From assembly GCA_963777485.1 (NCBI GenBank), contig CAVZQP010000001.1:1240001-1304000 (forward strand): 64,000 bases of DNA, written 5' to 3'. Below the pieces are notes generated by a model that worked only from the letters and a program-made list of their open reading frames with translations, was not told the origin of the DNA and ran no database searches. The stretch's first letter is position 1. Each line of letters opens with the position of its first letter. This DNA is from Bog-473 sp963777485. GTDB lineage: Bacteria > Actinomycetota > Acidimicrobiia > Acidimicrobiales > RAAP-2. This document shows positions 8,003-18,700 of the stretch, piece after piece. Made by a program: the position numbers and the translations under genes.

Positions 8003-8859
8003 GTTCGATGTCCCGGTGGAAGACAGACACACCCTCTCCTTGCCCGCCGAGCCGCTCCGCCAAAGCCTCGGCCAGCGCCACGGAGCGGTGCCGCCCACCC
8101 GTGCAGCCCATCGCGATGGTCAGGTAGGACTTCCCCTCGCGCACGAAGGCCGGGAGGATGCTGGTGAGCAGGTCGTCCAGCTTCTCGAGGAACGCAGCCG
8201 ACTCGGGCTGCCCCAGTACCCACTCCCGCACCGGCTCGTCGAGGCCGCTGTAGGGCCGCAGCTCCTCGATCCAGAAGGGGTTCGGAAGGAACCGGCAATC
8301 GAACACGATGTCGACGTCGAGCGGGATGCCGTGCTTGTACCCGAACGACACGACCGACGTCTGCATGCGCGGCACGTCCTCGGACCCGAAGGCCTCGAGG
8401 ATACGGGCCCGCAGCTGGTTCGAGTTGAGCTCGGCCGTGTCGACGAGCAGGTCGGCGCGCGCCCGGACCGGCTCGAGCAGTTCGCGCTCCCGTGCGATCG
8501 ACTCCTCCACCCCGCGCGGGGAGCGGGTGACGCCGCCTCGTCCCCTCGTAGCGGCGCACGAGCACATCGTCGGGCGCATCGAGGAAGACGACGCGCACCC
8601 GCTTGCGCGTCCCCCGCAGCTCGTCCAGCACGTCGGGGAGGTCGTCGAAGTACTCGGGCCCAGTGTCGGAGCCGCCCCTCCCGATGACCAGCGCAACGCG
8701 CTCGATGCCCGAACCGGGCCGGTCCACCATCTCGACCATCTTCATGATGAGGGCGGCCGGCAGGTTGTCGATCACGAACCAGCCGACGTCTTCCAATGCG
8801 GCCGCGGCCGTCGACCGGCCGGCGCCCGACATCCCGGTCACCACGGCGAACTCGCTCAT
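7995..8859 (-). pseudogene. rapZ: RapZ-family nucleotide-binding protein, split by an apparent frameshift
   Basis: The N-terminal half reads from the ATG at 8859 (MSEFAVVTGMSGAGRSTAA, P-loop with Arg for Lys as in other actinobacteria) through LVRRYEGTRRRHPL. The family pattern then resumes in another frame with GVEESIARERELLEPVRARADLLVDT and runs to SVFHRDIERD, stopping at 7995. The junction lies within about 8508-8523, around a run of four C. Removing one base restores a continuous protein of about 287 residues, the usual size. RapZ proteins bind GTP/ATP and, in E. coli, a small RNA controlling glucosamine-6-phosphate synthase. The start overlaps the uvrC stop (ATGA). Both halves keep coding-like third positions, so sequence error or a very recent mutation is likely. 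Confidence 0.85.
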
Positions 8860-10730
8860 CGTCCCCCAGCCTTGCGCACACCCTCGTACACGGCGAGACC
8901 TACCTCATCGGGCAACCACGACCGGGCCAGGAGCTCCTCGAGCGAGGCGGCCCGCACGGCGTTCACACCCCCGAATTCCTTGACCAGGCGGGCCTTCCGG
9001 GCCGGTCCGAGGCCTGGAATGTCGTCCAGGATGCTCTTGGTCATCCGCTTGGCCCGCCGCTCCCGGTGGAACGTGATGGCGAAGCGGTGCGCCTCGTCAC
9101 GCACTCGCTGCAGGAGGTACAACGCATCCGAGCCCCGCCGGAGCCTGATGGGGTCGGGCGAGCCCGGCCGGTACACCTCCTCGAACTGCTTGGCCAACGC
9201 TGCCAGCTCTATCTCTTCCTCGAGCCCGAGCTCGCGCACCACGCGCTCGGCCACGTGAAGCTGGCCCTTGCCCCCGTCGACCAGCAACAGGTTGGGGCGG
9301 TAGGCGAAGCGCTTCGGGCGCTCCTCCACCGGCTGCTTCTCCGCCATCTTCAACGCGGTCAGCCGTCGGGTCAGGACCTCCTCCATGGCGGCGTAATCGT
9401 CGTTGCCTCCCACCGTCTTGACCTTGAAGCGGCGGTAGTCCGAGCGCTTTGCCAACCCGTCCTCCACCACGACCATGGAGCCGACGTAGTCGGTCCCTTG
9501 CAGGTGGCTCATGTCGTAGCACTCGATCCGCAGCGGCGCCTCGCGCAAGGACAGCTCGCCCTGCAGTTCGGTCAGGGCCTTCGACCGGGCGTTGTGGTCC
9601 GACGCGCGGCGCAGCCGGTGCCTCGCCAGGTCCTCGCTCGCCGAGCGCGTCACCGTCTCCTGCAGCGCGCGCTTCGCCCCGCGCAGCGGCACGGCGACGT
9701 CCACGGGGCCGCCGCGGACGCCCCGGAGCCAGCTCTCGATCACCTCGAGGTCGCTGGGCTCCTCGGGCACCAGCACCCGCCGCGGCACCTCGGCCCCGTC
9801 CGCGCCGTAGACCTGCGAGACGACCGTCGACATGAACTCGGGCCCGGAGAGATCTTCGACCTTCTCGGCGACGAAGCCCCGGTGCCCGACCACCCGGCCC
9901 CGGCGCACCCGGAATATCTGCACCGAGGCCTCGAGCGGGTCCTCGGCGAGACCGACCACGTCGAAGTCCTCAGAGCGGTCCGACACCATCTGCTGGGTAT
10001 CCGCCGCCTTGTGCACCGCGGTGATCCGGTCTCGCAGACGGGCGGCCCGCTCGAACGCCAACGCGTCGGAGGCGGCGATCATCTCCGCTTCCAGGCTGGC
10101 CAGGATCGGCTCGGTGTCCCCCGACAAGAACCGCATGAGGTCGTTGACGTAACCGTCGTAGGCCTCGTGGTCGACGGCACCCACGCACGGCCCCGAGCAG
10201 CGATCGATGTCGAAGAGCAGACACGGCCGGCCCAGACGCTTGTGCCGGACGAACTTCGTATCCGAGCACGTGCGCACGGGGAAGCTCCTGATCAGCAGGT
10301 CGAGGGTCTGGCGGATGGCGTAGGCGTGGCCGTACGGGCCGAAGTAGCGGACGCCCTTGCGCTTGCGGCCCCGGACCACCGCCGGCCGCGGCCATTCCTC
10401 GTTCAGGGTGATCGCCAGCCACGGGTAGCTCTTGTCGTCCTTGAGCCGCACGTTGTAGCGGGGCAGGTGGGACTGGATGAGCGAGTGCTCGAGAATCAGC
10501 GCGTCGACCTCGGTGTCGACCACGACCCATTCCACGTGGTCCGCCAGCGCCACCATCTGGGCCGTCCGGGGCATGAGCTTGGCCGAGTCCTGCCAGTAAT
10601 TGGGCAGGCGGTGCCGGAGGGACTTGGCCTTGCCCACGTAGAGGACCCGGCCTTCGGCGTCCTGGAATTGGTAGACCCCCGGGGCGTCAGGAATCGAGCC
10701 CGTGGGCGGCCGGTACTGCATCGATCCCAC
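8856..10730 (-). CDS. uvrC: Excinuclease ABC subunit C
   Basis: This encodes 624 residues. It makes both incisions in nucleotide-excision repair together with UvrB. Domains in order: GIY-YIG nuclease (residues about 12-90, PDAPGVYQFQ...LYVGKAKSL), a Cys-containing linker (CLLFDIDRCSGPCVG), a UVR motif binding UvrB (about 200-235), an RNase H-like endonuclease (DMSHLQGTDYVGSMVV), and C-terminal helix-hairpin-helix motifs (DDIPGLGPARKARLVKEFG). The start is GTG at 10730 or ATG at 10721; neither has a strong ribosome-binding site. It heads the minus-strand run leading into rapZ and yvcK, diverging from nadA. Confidence 0.95.
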   Translation of the reverse strand: MGSMQYRPPTGSIPDAPGVYQFQDAEGRVLYVGKAKSLRHRLPNYWQDSAKLMPRTAQMVALADHVEWVVVDTEVDALILEHSLIQSHLPRYNVRLKDDKSYPWLAITLNEEWPRPAVVRGRKRKGVRYFGPYGHAYAIRQTLDLLIRSFPVRTCSDTKFVRHKRLGRPCLLFDIDRCSGPCVGAVDHEAYDGYVNDLMRFLSGDTEPILASLEAEMIAASDALAFERAARLRDRITAVHKAADTQQMVSDRSEDFDVVGLAEDPLEASVQIFRVRRGRVVGHRGFVAEKVEDLSGPEFMSTVVSQVYGADGAEVPRRVLVPEEPSDLEVIESWLRGVRGGPVDVAVPLRGAKRALQETVTRSASEDLARHRLRRASDHNARSKALTELQGELSLREAPLRIECYDMSHLQGTDYVGSMVVVEDGLAKRSDYRRFKVKTVGGNDDYAAMEEVLTRRLTALKMAEKQPVEERPKRFAYRPNLLLVDGGKGQLHVAERVVRELGLEEEIELAALAKQFEEVYRPGSPDPIRLRRGSDALYLLQRVRDEAHRFAITFHRERRAKRMTKSILDDIPGLGPARKARLVKEFGGVNAVRAASLEELLARSWLPDEVGLAVYEGVRKAGGR

Positions 10731-10756
10731 TCTCGCGCAGCGCTGGGACCGCCCGG

Positions 10757-10762
10757 TACAAT
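10757..10762 (+). promoter_or_regulatory. Possible -10 element for nadA
   Basis: TACAAT lies in the 154-base gap between the divergent uvrC and nadA starts. It is a good sigma-A-type -10 hexamer in otherwise GC-rich DNA, but no convincing -35 is visible. It would give a leader of about 115 bases before the nadA ATG. Confidence 0.4.
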
Positions 10763-10884
10763 GGTCGTGCCGGCCTGGTATCCGGCAGACAACCTCGCAT
10801 CGAGGCCGACATACCCGCGGATGGGCGACCAGGCTGTCCCCGCCGGCCAGATCGATGCTCTCTCCCGAAAAGGGGGCATACAGA

Positions 10885-11979
10885 ATGCTCAGGCTCCAGG
10901 CGCCCCTCCCAGAGGGTTATACGGCCGCGACCGACGACGAGCTCGCCACCATGATCGGCGACGCCAAAGCTGCGCTCGGCTCCCGGCTCTTCATCCTCGG
11001 CCACCACTACCAGCGCGACGACGTGATGCGTTGGGCCGACGCCCGAGGCGATTCCTTCGGCCTGTCCAGGATTGCGGCAGGACAGGAAGAGGCCGAGTAC
11101 ATCGTCTTCTGCGGCGTCCATTTCATGGCTGAGTCCGCCGACGTGCTGACCGGCGACCACCAGCAAGTGATGCTGCCCGATCTGAATGCCGGGTGTTCGA
11201 TGGCCGACATGGCCGACATCGACCAGGTCGAGGAGGCTTGGGACGAGCTGGCCCAGATCATCGATGTCGACCGCCTCATTCCGGTCACCTACATGAACTC
11301 CGCTGCGGCCCTCAAAGCCTTCGTCGGCCGCAAGGGCGGGGCGGTCTGCACCTCCTCCAACGCGCGGGCCGTCCTCACCTGGGCCCTCGAGCGCAGTGAC
11401 CGCGTCCTCTTCTTTCCGGATCAGCACCTCGGTCGGAACACGGGCTACCAGCTGGGCTACGGACCGGACGACATGCGCGTCTGGAACCCGCGCCAAGCGC
11501 TGGGCGGCCTGACCGACCGAGAGGCGAAGGAGTCCACGCTCCTCTTGTGGAAGGGCCACTGCTCGGTGCACCAGCGCTTCCGGCCCGAGCACGTCGAGGC
11601 CTTCCGCGCCGAGCACCCCGACGGCATCGTGATGGTCCACCCGGAGTGCGCGCACGAGGTCGTGGAGATGGGCGACATCACCGGCTCGACCGACGCCATC
11701 ATCAAGGCGGTCGACGCCGCGCCCGCAGGCTCGGTCATCGGCGTGGCCACCGAAATCCATCTCGTGAACCGACTCGACAACGAGTCGCCCGACAAGACCG
11801 TCGTGTGCCTCGATCCGCTGGTGTGCCCGTGCTCGACGATGTCGCGCATCGACCCGCAGCATCTGGCCTGGATCCTCGAGGGCCTTGTCGCCGGCCAGGT
11901 GCGCAACCGGATCGTGGTCGACGCGAACACGTCCGAGTGGGCCAAGGTCGCGCTCGAGCGGATGCTGGCCATCACCTGA
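10885..11979 (+). CDS. nadA: Quinolinate synthase A
   Basis: This encodes 364 residues from the ATG at 10885, preceded by AAAAGGGGG. Starts further upstream would run into the uvrC leader. It condenses iminoaspartate and dihydroxyacetone phosphate to quinolinate in NAD synthesis, using a 4Fe-4S cluster. Visible are LGHHYQRDDV near the N terminus, candidate cluster cysteines in LNAGCSMADM, HPECAHEVV and CLDPLVCPCSTMSRI, and the substrate-binding GKHCSVH-like segment (WKGHCSVHQRF). No nadB or nadC is next to it. A hairpin at 11990-12009 follows the stop. Confidence 0.94.
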   Translation: MLRLQAPLPEGYTAATDDELATMIGDAKAALGSRLFILGHHYQRDDVMRWADARGDSFGLSRIAAGQEEAEYIVFCGVHFMAESADVLTGDHQQVMLPDLNAGCSMADMADIDQVEEAWDELAQIIDVDRLIPVTYMNSAAALKAFVGRKGGAVCTSSNARAVLTWALERSDRVLFFPDQHLGRNTGYQLGYGPDDMRVWNPRQALGGLTDREAKESTLLLWKGHCSVHQRFRPEHVEAFRAEHPDGIVMVHPECAHEVVEMGDITGSTDAIIKAVDAAPAGSVIGVATEIHLVNRLDNESPDKTVVCLDPLVCPCSTMSRIDPQHLAWILEGLVAGQVRNRIVVDANTSEWAKVALERMLAIT

Positions 11980-11989
11980 GCCGGTTCAG

Positions 11990-12009
11990 GCGGTGCACGT
12001 CTGCACCGC
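11990..12009. terminator. Perfect hairpin after nadA
   Basis: GCGGTGCA and TGCACCGC are separated by four bases, beginning eleven bases after the nadA stop. The stem is eight perfect GC-rich pairs, but there is no T-run on either side. It could therefore be a GC-hairpin terminator of the kind proposed for actinobacteria, or a processing or pausing site. Confidence 0.4.
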
Positions 12010-12078
12010 GTCGATCCCGCCACCGCGCCGGTAGGGTCGAAAAGCAACGCGCCACCAGTCGATCCGGAGGCCACGCCG

Positions 12079-12840
12079 ATGCCCGACTATCCCGCCTTCC
12101 TCTCCGAGGACAATCACGTCGAACCGGTGCCCCGTCGCATTCGAGCCGTGCTCGCCGGCGAGACCGTCATCGACACGACCGAGGCCCACTACGTATGGGA
12201 GTGGGCCGCCTTCCCGCAGTACTACGTCCCACTCGCCGATGTCCGCGCCGGCACCCTCGTCGACGAGGGCCGTACCGAAGAGACGCCGCGGGGCGACGTG
12301 AAGCTCTTCGGTGTGCGCGTCGGCGAGGCGCACCGCCCGAACGCCGCCAAGGTTCTCGGGGCGGCCAAGGTCGACGGGCTCGATGACACCGTGCGCTTCG
12401 AGTGGTCGGCCTTCGACGCCTGGTACGAGGAGGACGAGCAGGTCTTCGTCCACCCGCGCAATCCGTACACACGGGTCGACACCCTCCGCTCCACCCGCAC
12501 CGTCCGCGTCGAGTCGCACGGCGTCGTCCTCGCCGAGACTTCGTCCCCGGTGCTCTGCTTCGAGACGGGGCTCCTGACCCGCTACTACTTCAACCGCACC
12601 GACGTCGACTTCACCAAGCTCGTGCCGTCCGACACCGTGACGTCCTGCCCGTACAAGGGGACGACCACCGGCTATTGGTCGGCGGTGGTCGACGGTCGCA
12701 CGCATCCAGACGTGGCCTGGACCTACGACTTCCCCACCCGCGAGGTCCTTCCCATCGCCGGGCTCATCGCGTTCTACAACGAGAAGCTCGACATGTTCCT
12801 TGACGGCATCCAACTGTTGCGGCCAAAGACCGCCCGATAG
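12079..12840 (+). CDS. DUF427 domain protein (two copies of the domain)
   Basis: This encodes 253 residues from an ATG. The sequence holds two DUF427 units: the first (about 18-110) contains RIRAVLAGETVIDTTEAHYVWE, and the second (about 130-235) contains the more typical RVESHGVVLAETSSPVLCFETGL, then SCPYKGTTTGYWSAVVDG. The family is widespread in actinobacteria with no established biochemical function. The Tyr/Trp-rich ends (RYYFNRTDVDF, FYNEKLDMFLDG) are typical. It is convergent with uvrA and 99 bases downstream of nadA, so it may be read with nadA. Confidence 0.85.
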   Translation: MPDYPAFLSEDNHVEPVPRRIRAVLAGETVIDTTEAHYVWEWAAFPQYYVPLADVRAGTLVDEGRTEETPRGDVKLFGVRVGEAHRPNAAKVLGAAKVDGLDDTVRFEWSAFDAWYEEDEQVFVHPRNPYTRVDTLRSTRTVRVESHGVVLAETSSPVLCFETGLLTRYYFNRTDVDFTKLVPSDTVTSCPYKGTTTGYWSAVVDGRTHPDVAWTYDFPTREVLPIAGLIAFYNEKLDMFLDGIQLLRPKTAR

Positions 12841-12856
12841 CACCTGCCGCTGACGG

Positions 12857-15718
<2,862 letters not shown>

Positions 15719-15809
15719 CCGGGCAGGATACCGGTGCCCTGTGTCACCCCCGGCAGGGTCCTGGTCAGGCCGCCGCGCCCGTCCGACGTGGCGGTCAGAC
15801 CCGGCTCAT

Positions 15810-15829
15810 CTGACCCGACGTCGGGTCAG
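15810..15829. promoter_or_regulatory. 20-bp perfect palindrome overlapping a stop codon
   Basis: The sequence at 15810-15829 equals its own reverse complement over all 20 bases (CTGACCCGAC then its mirror). It includes the stop codon of the secreted repeat protein read on the minus strand and sits 91 bases upstream of the uvrA start. A related half (GGTCAGACCCGG) lies at 15793-15804. It could form a terminator stem for the repeat-protein mRNA or be an operator for uvrA. No LexA-type box is seen. Confidence 0.4.
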
Positions 15830-16569
15830 GCGGCCATCCCTACCATCGGCGCGTTGAGGGTCAGCCCACCGGCGGAACCGTAGAAGAGGGCGTCGCCGTA
15901 GTTGAAGATGCCGCCGTCGGAGGCCACCAACCAGTAGCCGGTGCCGTCAGGCGTCGCCGCCATGCCGACGACGGGCTTGTTGAGGGTCAGCCCGCCGGCG
16001 GACCCATAGAAGAGGGCGTCGCCGTAGTTGAAGATGCCACCGTCGGAGGCGACGAGCCAATACCCGTGCCCGTCGATGTTCGCGGCCATGCCCACAACCG
16101 GCTTGTTCAGCACCAGGCCCCCCGTCGAGCCATAGAAGGTGGCGTCGCCGTAGCTGAAGATGCCGCCGTCGGACGCGACCAGCCAGTAACCCCGGCCGTC
16201 AGCCGTCGCGGCCATGCCCACGATGGGCTTGTTGAGGGGCTGACCACCGCGCGAGCCGTAGAAGGTGGCGTCGCCGTAGCTGAAAATGCCGCCGTCGGAC
16301 GCGACCAGCCAGTAGCCCTGGCCGTCGGGTGTGGGCGCCATCCCGACCACAGGCTTGTTCAGCACGAGGCCCCCCGTCGAGCCGAAGAACCGGGCATCGC
16401 CGTAGTTGAAGATGCCTCCATCAGAGGCGACCAGCCAATAACCCCCGGCGTCGGGCATGGCGGCGATGCCCACGACGGGCTTGTTCAGGTGGAGCGAGCC
16501 CGCCGAGCCGTCGAAGGGCGCGTTTCCGTAGTTGAAGACCCCACCGTCGCTGGCGGCGAGCCAGTAGCC
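15826..16569 (-). repeat. Six tandem 126-bp coding repeats
   Basis: The 3' part of the secreted protein gene consists of six consecutive copies of a unit of 126 bases (42 codons). Neighbouring units differ at a few positions, and the last two are nearly identical. This makes the stretch prone to unequal recombination and to assembly collapse, so the true copy number may differ. Confidence 0.85.
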
Positions 16570-18126
16570 CTGGAGGGCGGTGAAGCTATCGAGGAAGCCC
16601 TGCGAGTTGCCACCGGACTGGTAGTACCCCGCCACCGTGCACGCGGTAGGCGAGAAACAGGCGACCGTGCGTGCCAGCGAGTACTGGGCACCGTTGACCG
16701 CCGCGTTCGTGGGTACCGGGGCCTCGATGCTGCTCCAGCTGGCACCGTTGAACGAGACGATGTACCCCCTCGTGGCAGGGCCGAGCCCGCGGTAGCTCCC
16801 CGACGACACGCAGAAAGACGACGACGGGCAGGTGACGTCGAAGAGCAGCGCGGCCTGGTTCGACTCGGGCTGCGCGTTGGCCGGCTGGGGAGCGGCCTGC
16901 GCCGTGATCACCCCACTGGAGATGGTGACGATGAGTCCCCACGTCTCAGTGTTCGTGTCCGTGTAGTAACCGACGGCGGCACAGAACGAGGCCGAGGCGC
17001 ATGATACCGAGTCCAGCTGGTTGATCAGCGTCCCGGCGTTGGCCGGCAGCGGGGGGTCCGTCGGTATCCAGCTCGCGCCGTTCCACGTTTCGATGAGCGC
17101 TCGTGCGTGGCCGCTGGTGTCATCGAAGCGGCCGACGCCGGTGCACGCAGAGGCCGAGACGCACGAGACCCCCGTCATGAGCGCATACTGGTGCCCGTCG
17201 CCGTCGGTCCCGCCGTTCGGCGGCTCGGGGGCACGCTGAGCCGTCCAGACACCGCCGATGCGCTGCAGGATCAAGCCGTTGAACGGGCTGCCGGCTGTGT
17301 TGTCGCGGTAGAAGCCGGTAGCCGCACAGAATCCGGAGGCGACACACGACACGTCATAGACGAACGAGATGGCCGAGGTGCTGCTGGGGAGCGCGATCGT
17401 CGTGGTCCACGTCGTCCCGGACAACGTGTCGATCAGGCCGATGACGTCGCCGCTCGTGTTGGTGTACTGGCCCACGGCGACACACGACGTCGTGGAGACG
17501 CAGCTGACCGCGAAGAGGTACGCGTTCGGGAACGCCGTCGGTCCCGCATCCGTCGCCGTGTCGCCGGGGACCGGAGCCTCCGTGGCGGTCCAGTTCCCGT
17601 TCGACATCGTCTCGAGCAGGGGCTGCATGTGCGCGGCCGTGTCGTAGTAGCCACCCACGGCGACACAGAACGTGGTGCTCGGACAGGAGATCGCGTGGCA
17701 GACCTCGATCACGCCGCACTGCTGGGACCCAATGAAGACGCCCTGGTCGATGCCGGTGCCGGCGTTGCCCGGTTGTGGTGCCTGTGTGTCGGTCCACGTC
17801 GACCCGTTCTGCGTCTCGATCAGCCCCCACGCATGGACCGCCGCGTCGTCGTACCAGCCGACCGTGATGCACCCGGAGGGGGCGGGGCAGGCCGACGACG
17901 CCATGTAGACGTTCGGGTTGGTGCTTCCGTTTCCGGCATCGGCGGGCAGTGGGGCCTCCGTCGTCGTCCAACCGGGGCCCGGCGGCGCGGCCGCAACTGG
18001 CGCTGCGGGTGCCAGCAGAAAGCCGAGCCCGGCGAGAAGCACCACCACCCCGGAGAGCGGGGCCAAGCGAGCCCGGACAGCGCGGACGGGGCGGGGGGTG
18101 GCCTGACCTGCGTGACGAGCGCGCAT
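15826..18126 (-). CDS. Secreted repeat protein: Cys-pair repeats followed by GYW repeats
   Basis: This encodes 766 residues. The ATG at 18126 is chosen because a strong ribosome-binding site (GAGGAGG) stands 5-6 bases upstream. An export signal covers residues about 18-48 (SGVVVLLAGLGFLLAPAAPVAAA). The N-terminal two thirds hold about eight repeats, each with two Cys five or six residues apart and a following VG-Y segment (SCVSTTSCVAVGQY and similar). The C-terminal quarter has six 42-residue repeats of the form GYWLVASDGGIFNYGDA-F-GS-GG-LNKPVVGMA. Both types suggest beta-propeller blades. Similar secreted proteins are frequent in Acidimicrobiia; their function is unknown, with surface adhesion one possibility. 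A paralogue lies at 43932-45134. Confidence 0.75.
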   Translation of the reverse strand: MRARHAGQATPRPVRAVRARLAPLSGVVVLLAGLGFLLAPAAPVAAAPPGPGWTTTEAPLPADAGNGSTNPNVYMASSACPAPSGCITVGWYDDAAVHAWGLIETQNGSTWTDTQAPQPGNAGTGIDQGVFIGSQQCGVIEVCHAISCPSTTFCVAVGGYYDTAAHMQPLLETMSNGNWTATEAPVPGDTATDAGPTAFPNAYLFAVSCVSTTSCVAVGQYTNTSGDVIGLIDTLSGTTWTTTIALPSSTSAISFVYDVSCVASGFCAATGFYRDNTAGSPFNGLILQRIGGVWTAQRAPEPPNGGTDGDGHQYALMTGVSCVSASACTGVGRFDDTSGHARALIETWNGASWIPTDPPLPANAGTLINQLDSVSCASASFCAAVGYYTDTNTETWGLIVTISSGVITAQAAPQPANAQPESNQAALLFDVTCPSSSFCVSSGSYRGLGPATRGYIVSFNGASWSSIEAPVPTNAAVNGAQYSLARTVACFSPTACTVAGYYQSGGNSQGFLDSFTALQGYWLAASDGGVFNYGNAPFDGSAGSLHLNKPVVGIAAMPDAGGYWLVASDGGIFNYGDARFFGSTGGLVLNKPVVGMAPTPDGQGYWLVASDGGIFSYGDATFYGSRGGQPLNKPIVGMAATADGRGYWLVASDGGIFSYGDATFYGSTGGLVLNKPVVGMAANIDGHGYWLVASDGGIFNYGDALFYGSAGGLTLNKPVVGMAATPDGTGYWLVASDGGIFNYGDALFYGSAGGLTLNAPMVGMAA

Positions 18127-18263
18127 CGCGTCCTCCTCGGCTGGCACTGTGCGGGGTCGCACCTGTGTCGCCGGATGGTAACGGAGGTGTGACCTCGGCG
18201 CTCAGAAATATGCATCCCTCAGTGCGCCACGGGCGTCGCGCATCAAGCGGACACGGCGCCTTC

Positions 18264-18644
18264 CTATTCGAGCGTCACGTCCTCGTCACCCCAATACGCC
18301 TCGACGGCAGAGATGAGCCCGTCGTCGGTGATCGTGAAGATCTCAACGCCGCGGATGTGCATGGTGGCGCCGCCCTCGAGGCCGAGCGTGATGTGAAAGC
18401 GGATGCCGGCCTTGTCCGCAACCGGATGGCACTCCTCCACCTCGAAAGTCATCGATTCGCAGGCGTCGAAGGACTGCTTGATGAACGCGTGGATCTCGTC
18501 CCTGCCGTTGTGGACGCCGGAAGGATAGGGGTCGACCTGGACGGCGTCGGGTGTGAAGAGCGCGGCGTACGTGTCGGCGTCTCTCGAGCTGGCGGCCTCG
18601 GCGTAGCGGGCCATGGCCTCGCGGAGTTGGGTGTTCGTCGGCAT
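18264..18644 (-). CDS. SnoaL-like / ketosteroid-isomerase-fold protein
   Basis: This encodes 126 residues with the layout of the NTF2/SnoaL fold: an N-terminal helix pair (LREAMARYAEAASSRD, then YAALFTPDAVQVDP), a helix GRDEIHAFIKQSF, and a beta-sheet ending in FTITDDGLISAVEAYWGDEDV. This fold serves polyketide cyclases, steroid isomerases and many uncharacterised hydrolyases, so the substrate cannot be named. It sits alone between the repeat protein and uvrB on the same strand, about 57 bases after the uvrB stop. Confidence 0.8.
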   Translation of the reverse strand: MPTNTQLREAMARYAEAASSRDADTYAALFTPDAVQVDPYPSGVHNGRDEIHAFIKQSFDACESMTFEVEECHPVADKAGIRFHITLGLEGGATMHIRGVEIFTITDDGLISAVEAYWGDEDVTLE

Positions 18645-18700
18645 GACCGAACGCTAGAGGAACCGCCCAACGGGCGGGAGCGGCGGCGTGCGGTGCAGGC

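Noticed and set aside
11990..12009. Classical rho-independent terminator after nadA
   Set aside because: The hairpin is perfect but lacks a following T-run, so it is listed only as a possible GC-hairpin terminator.
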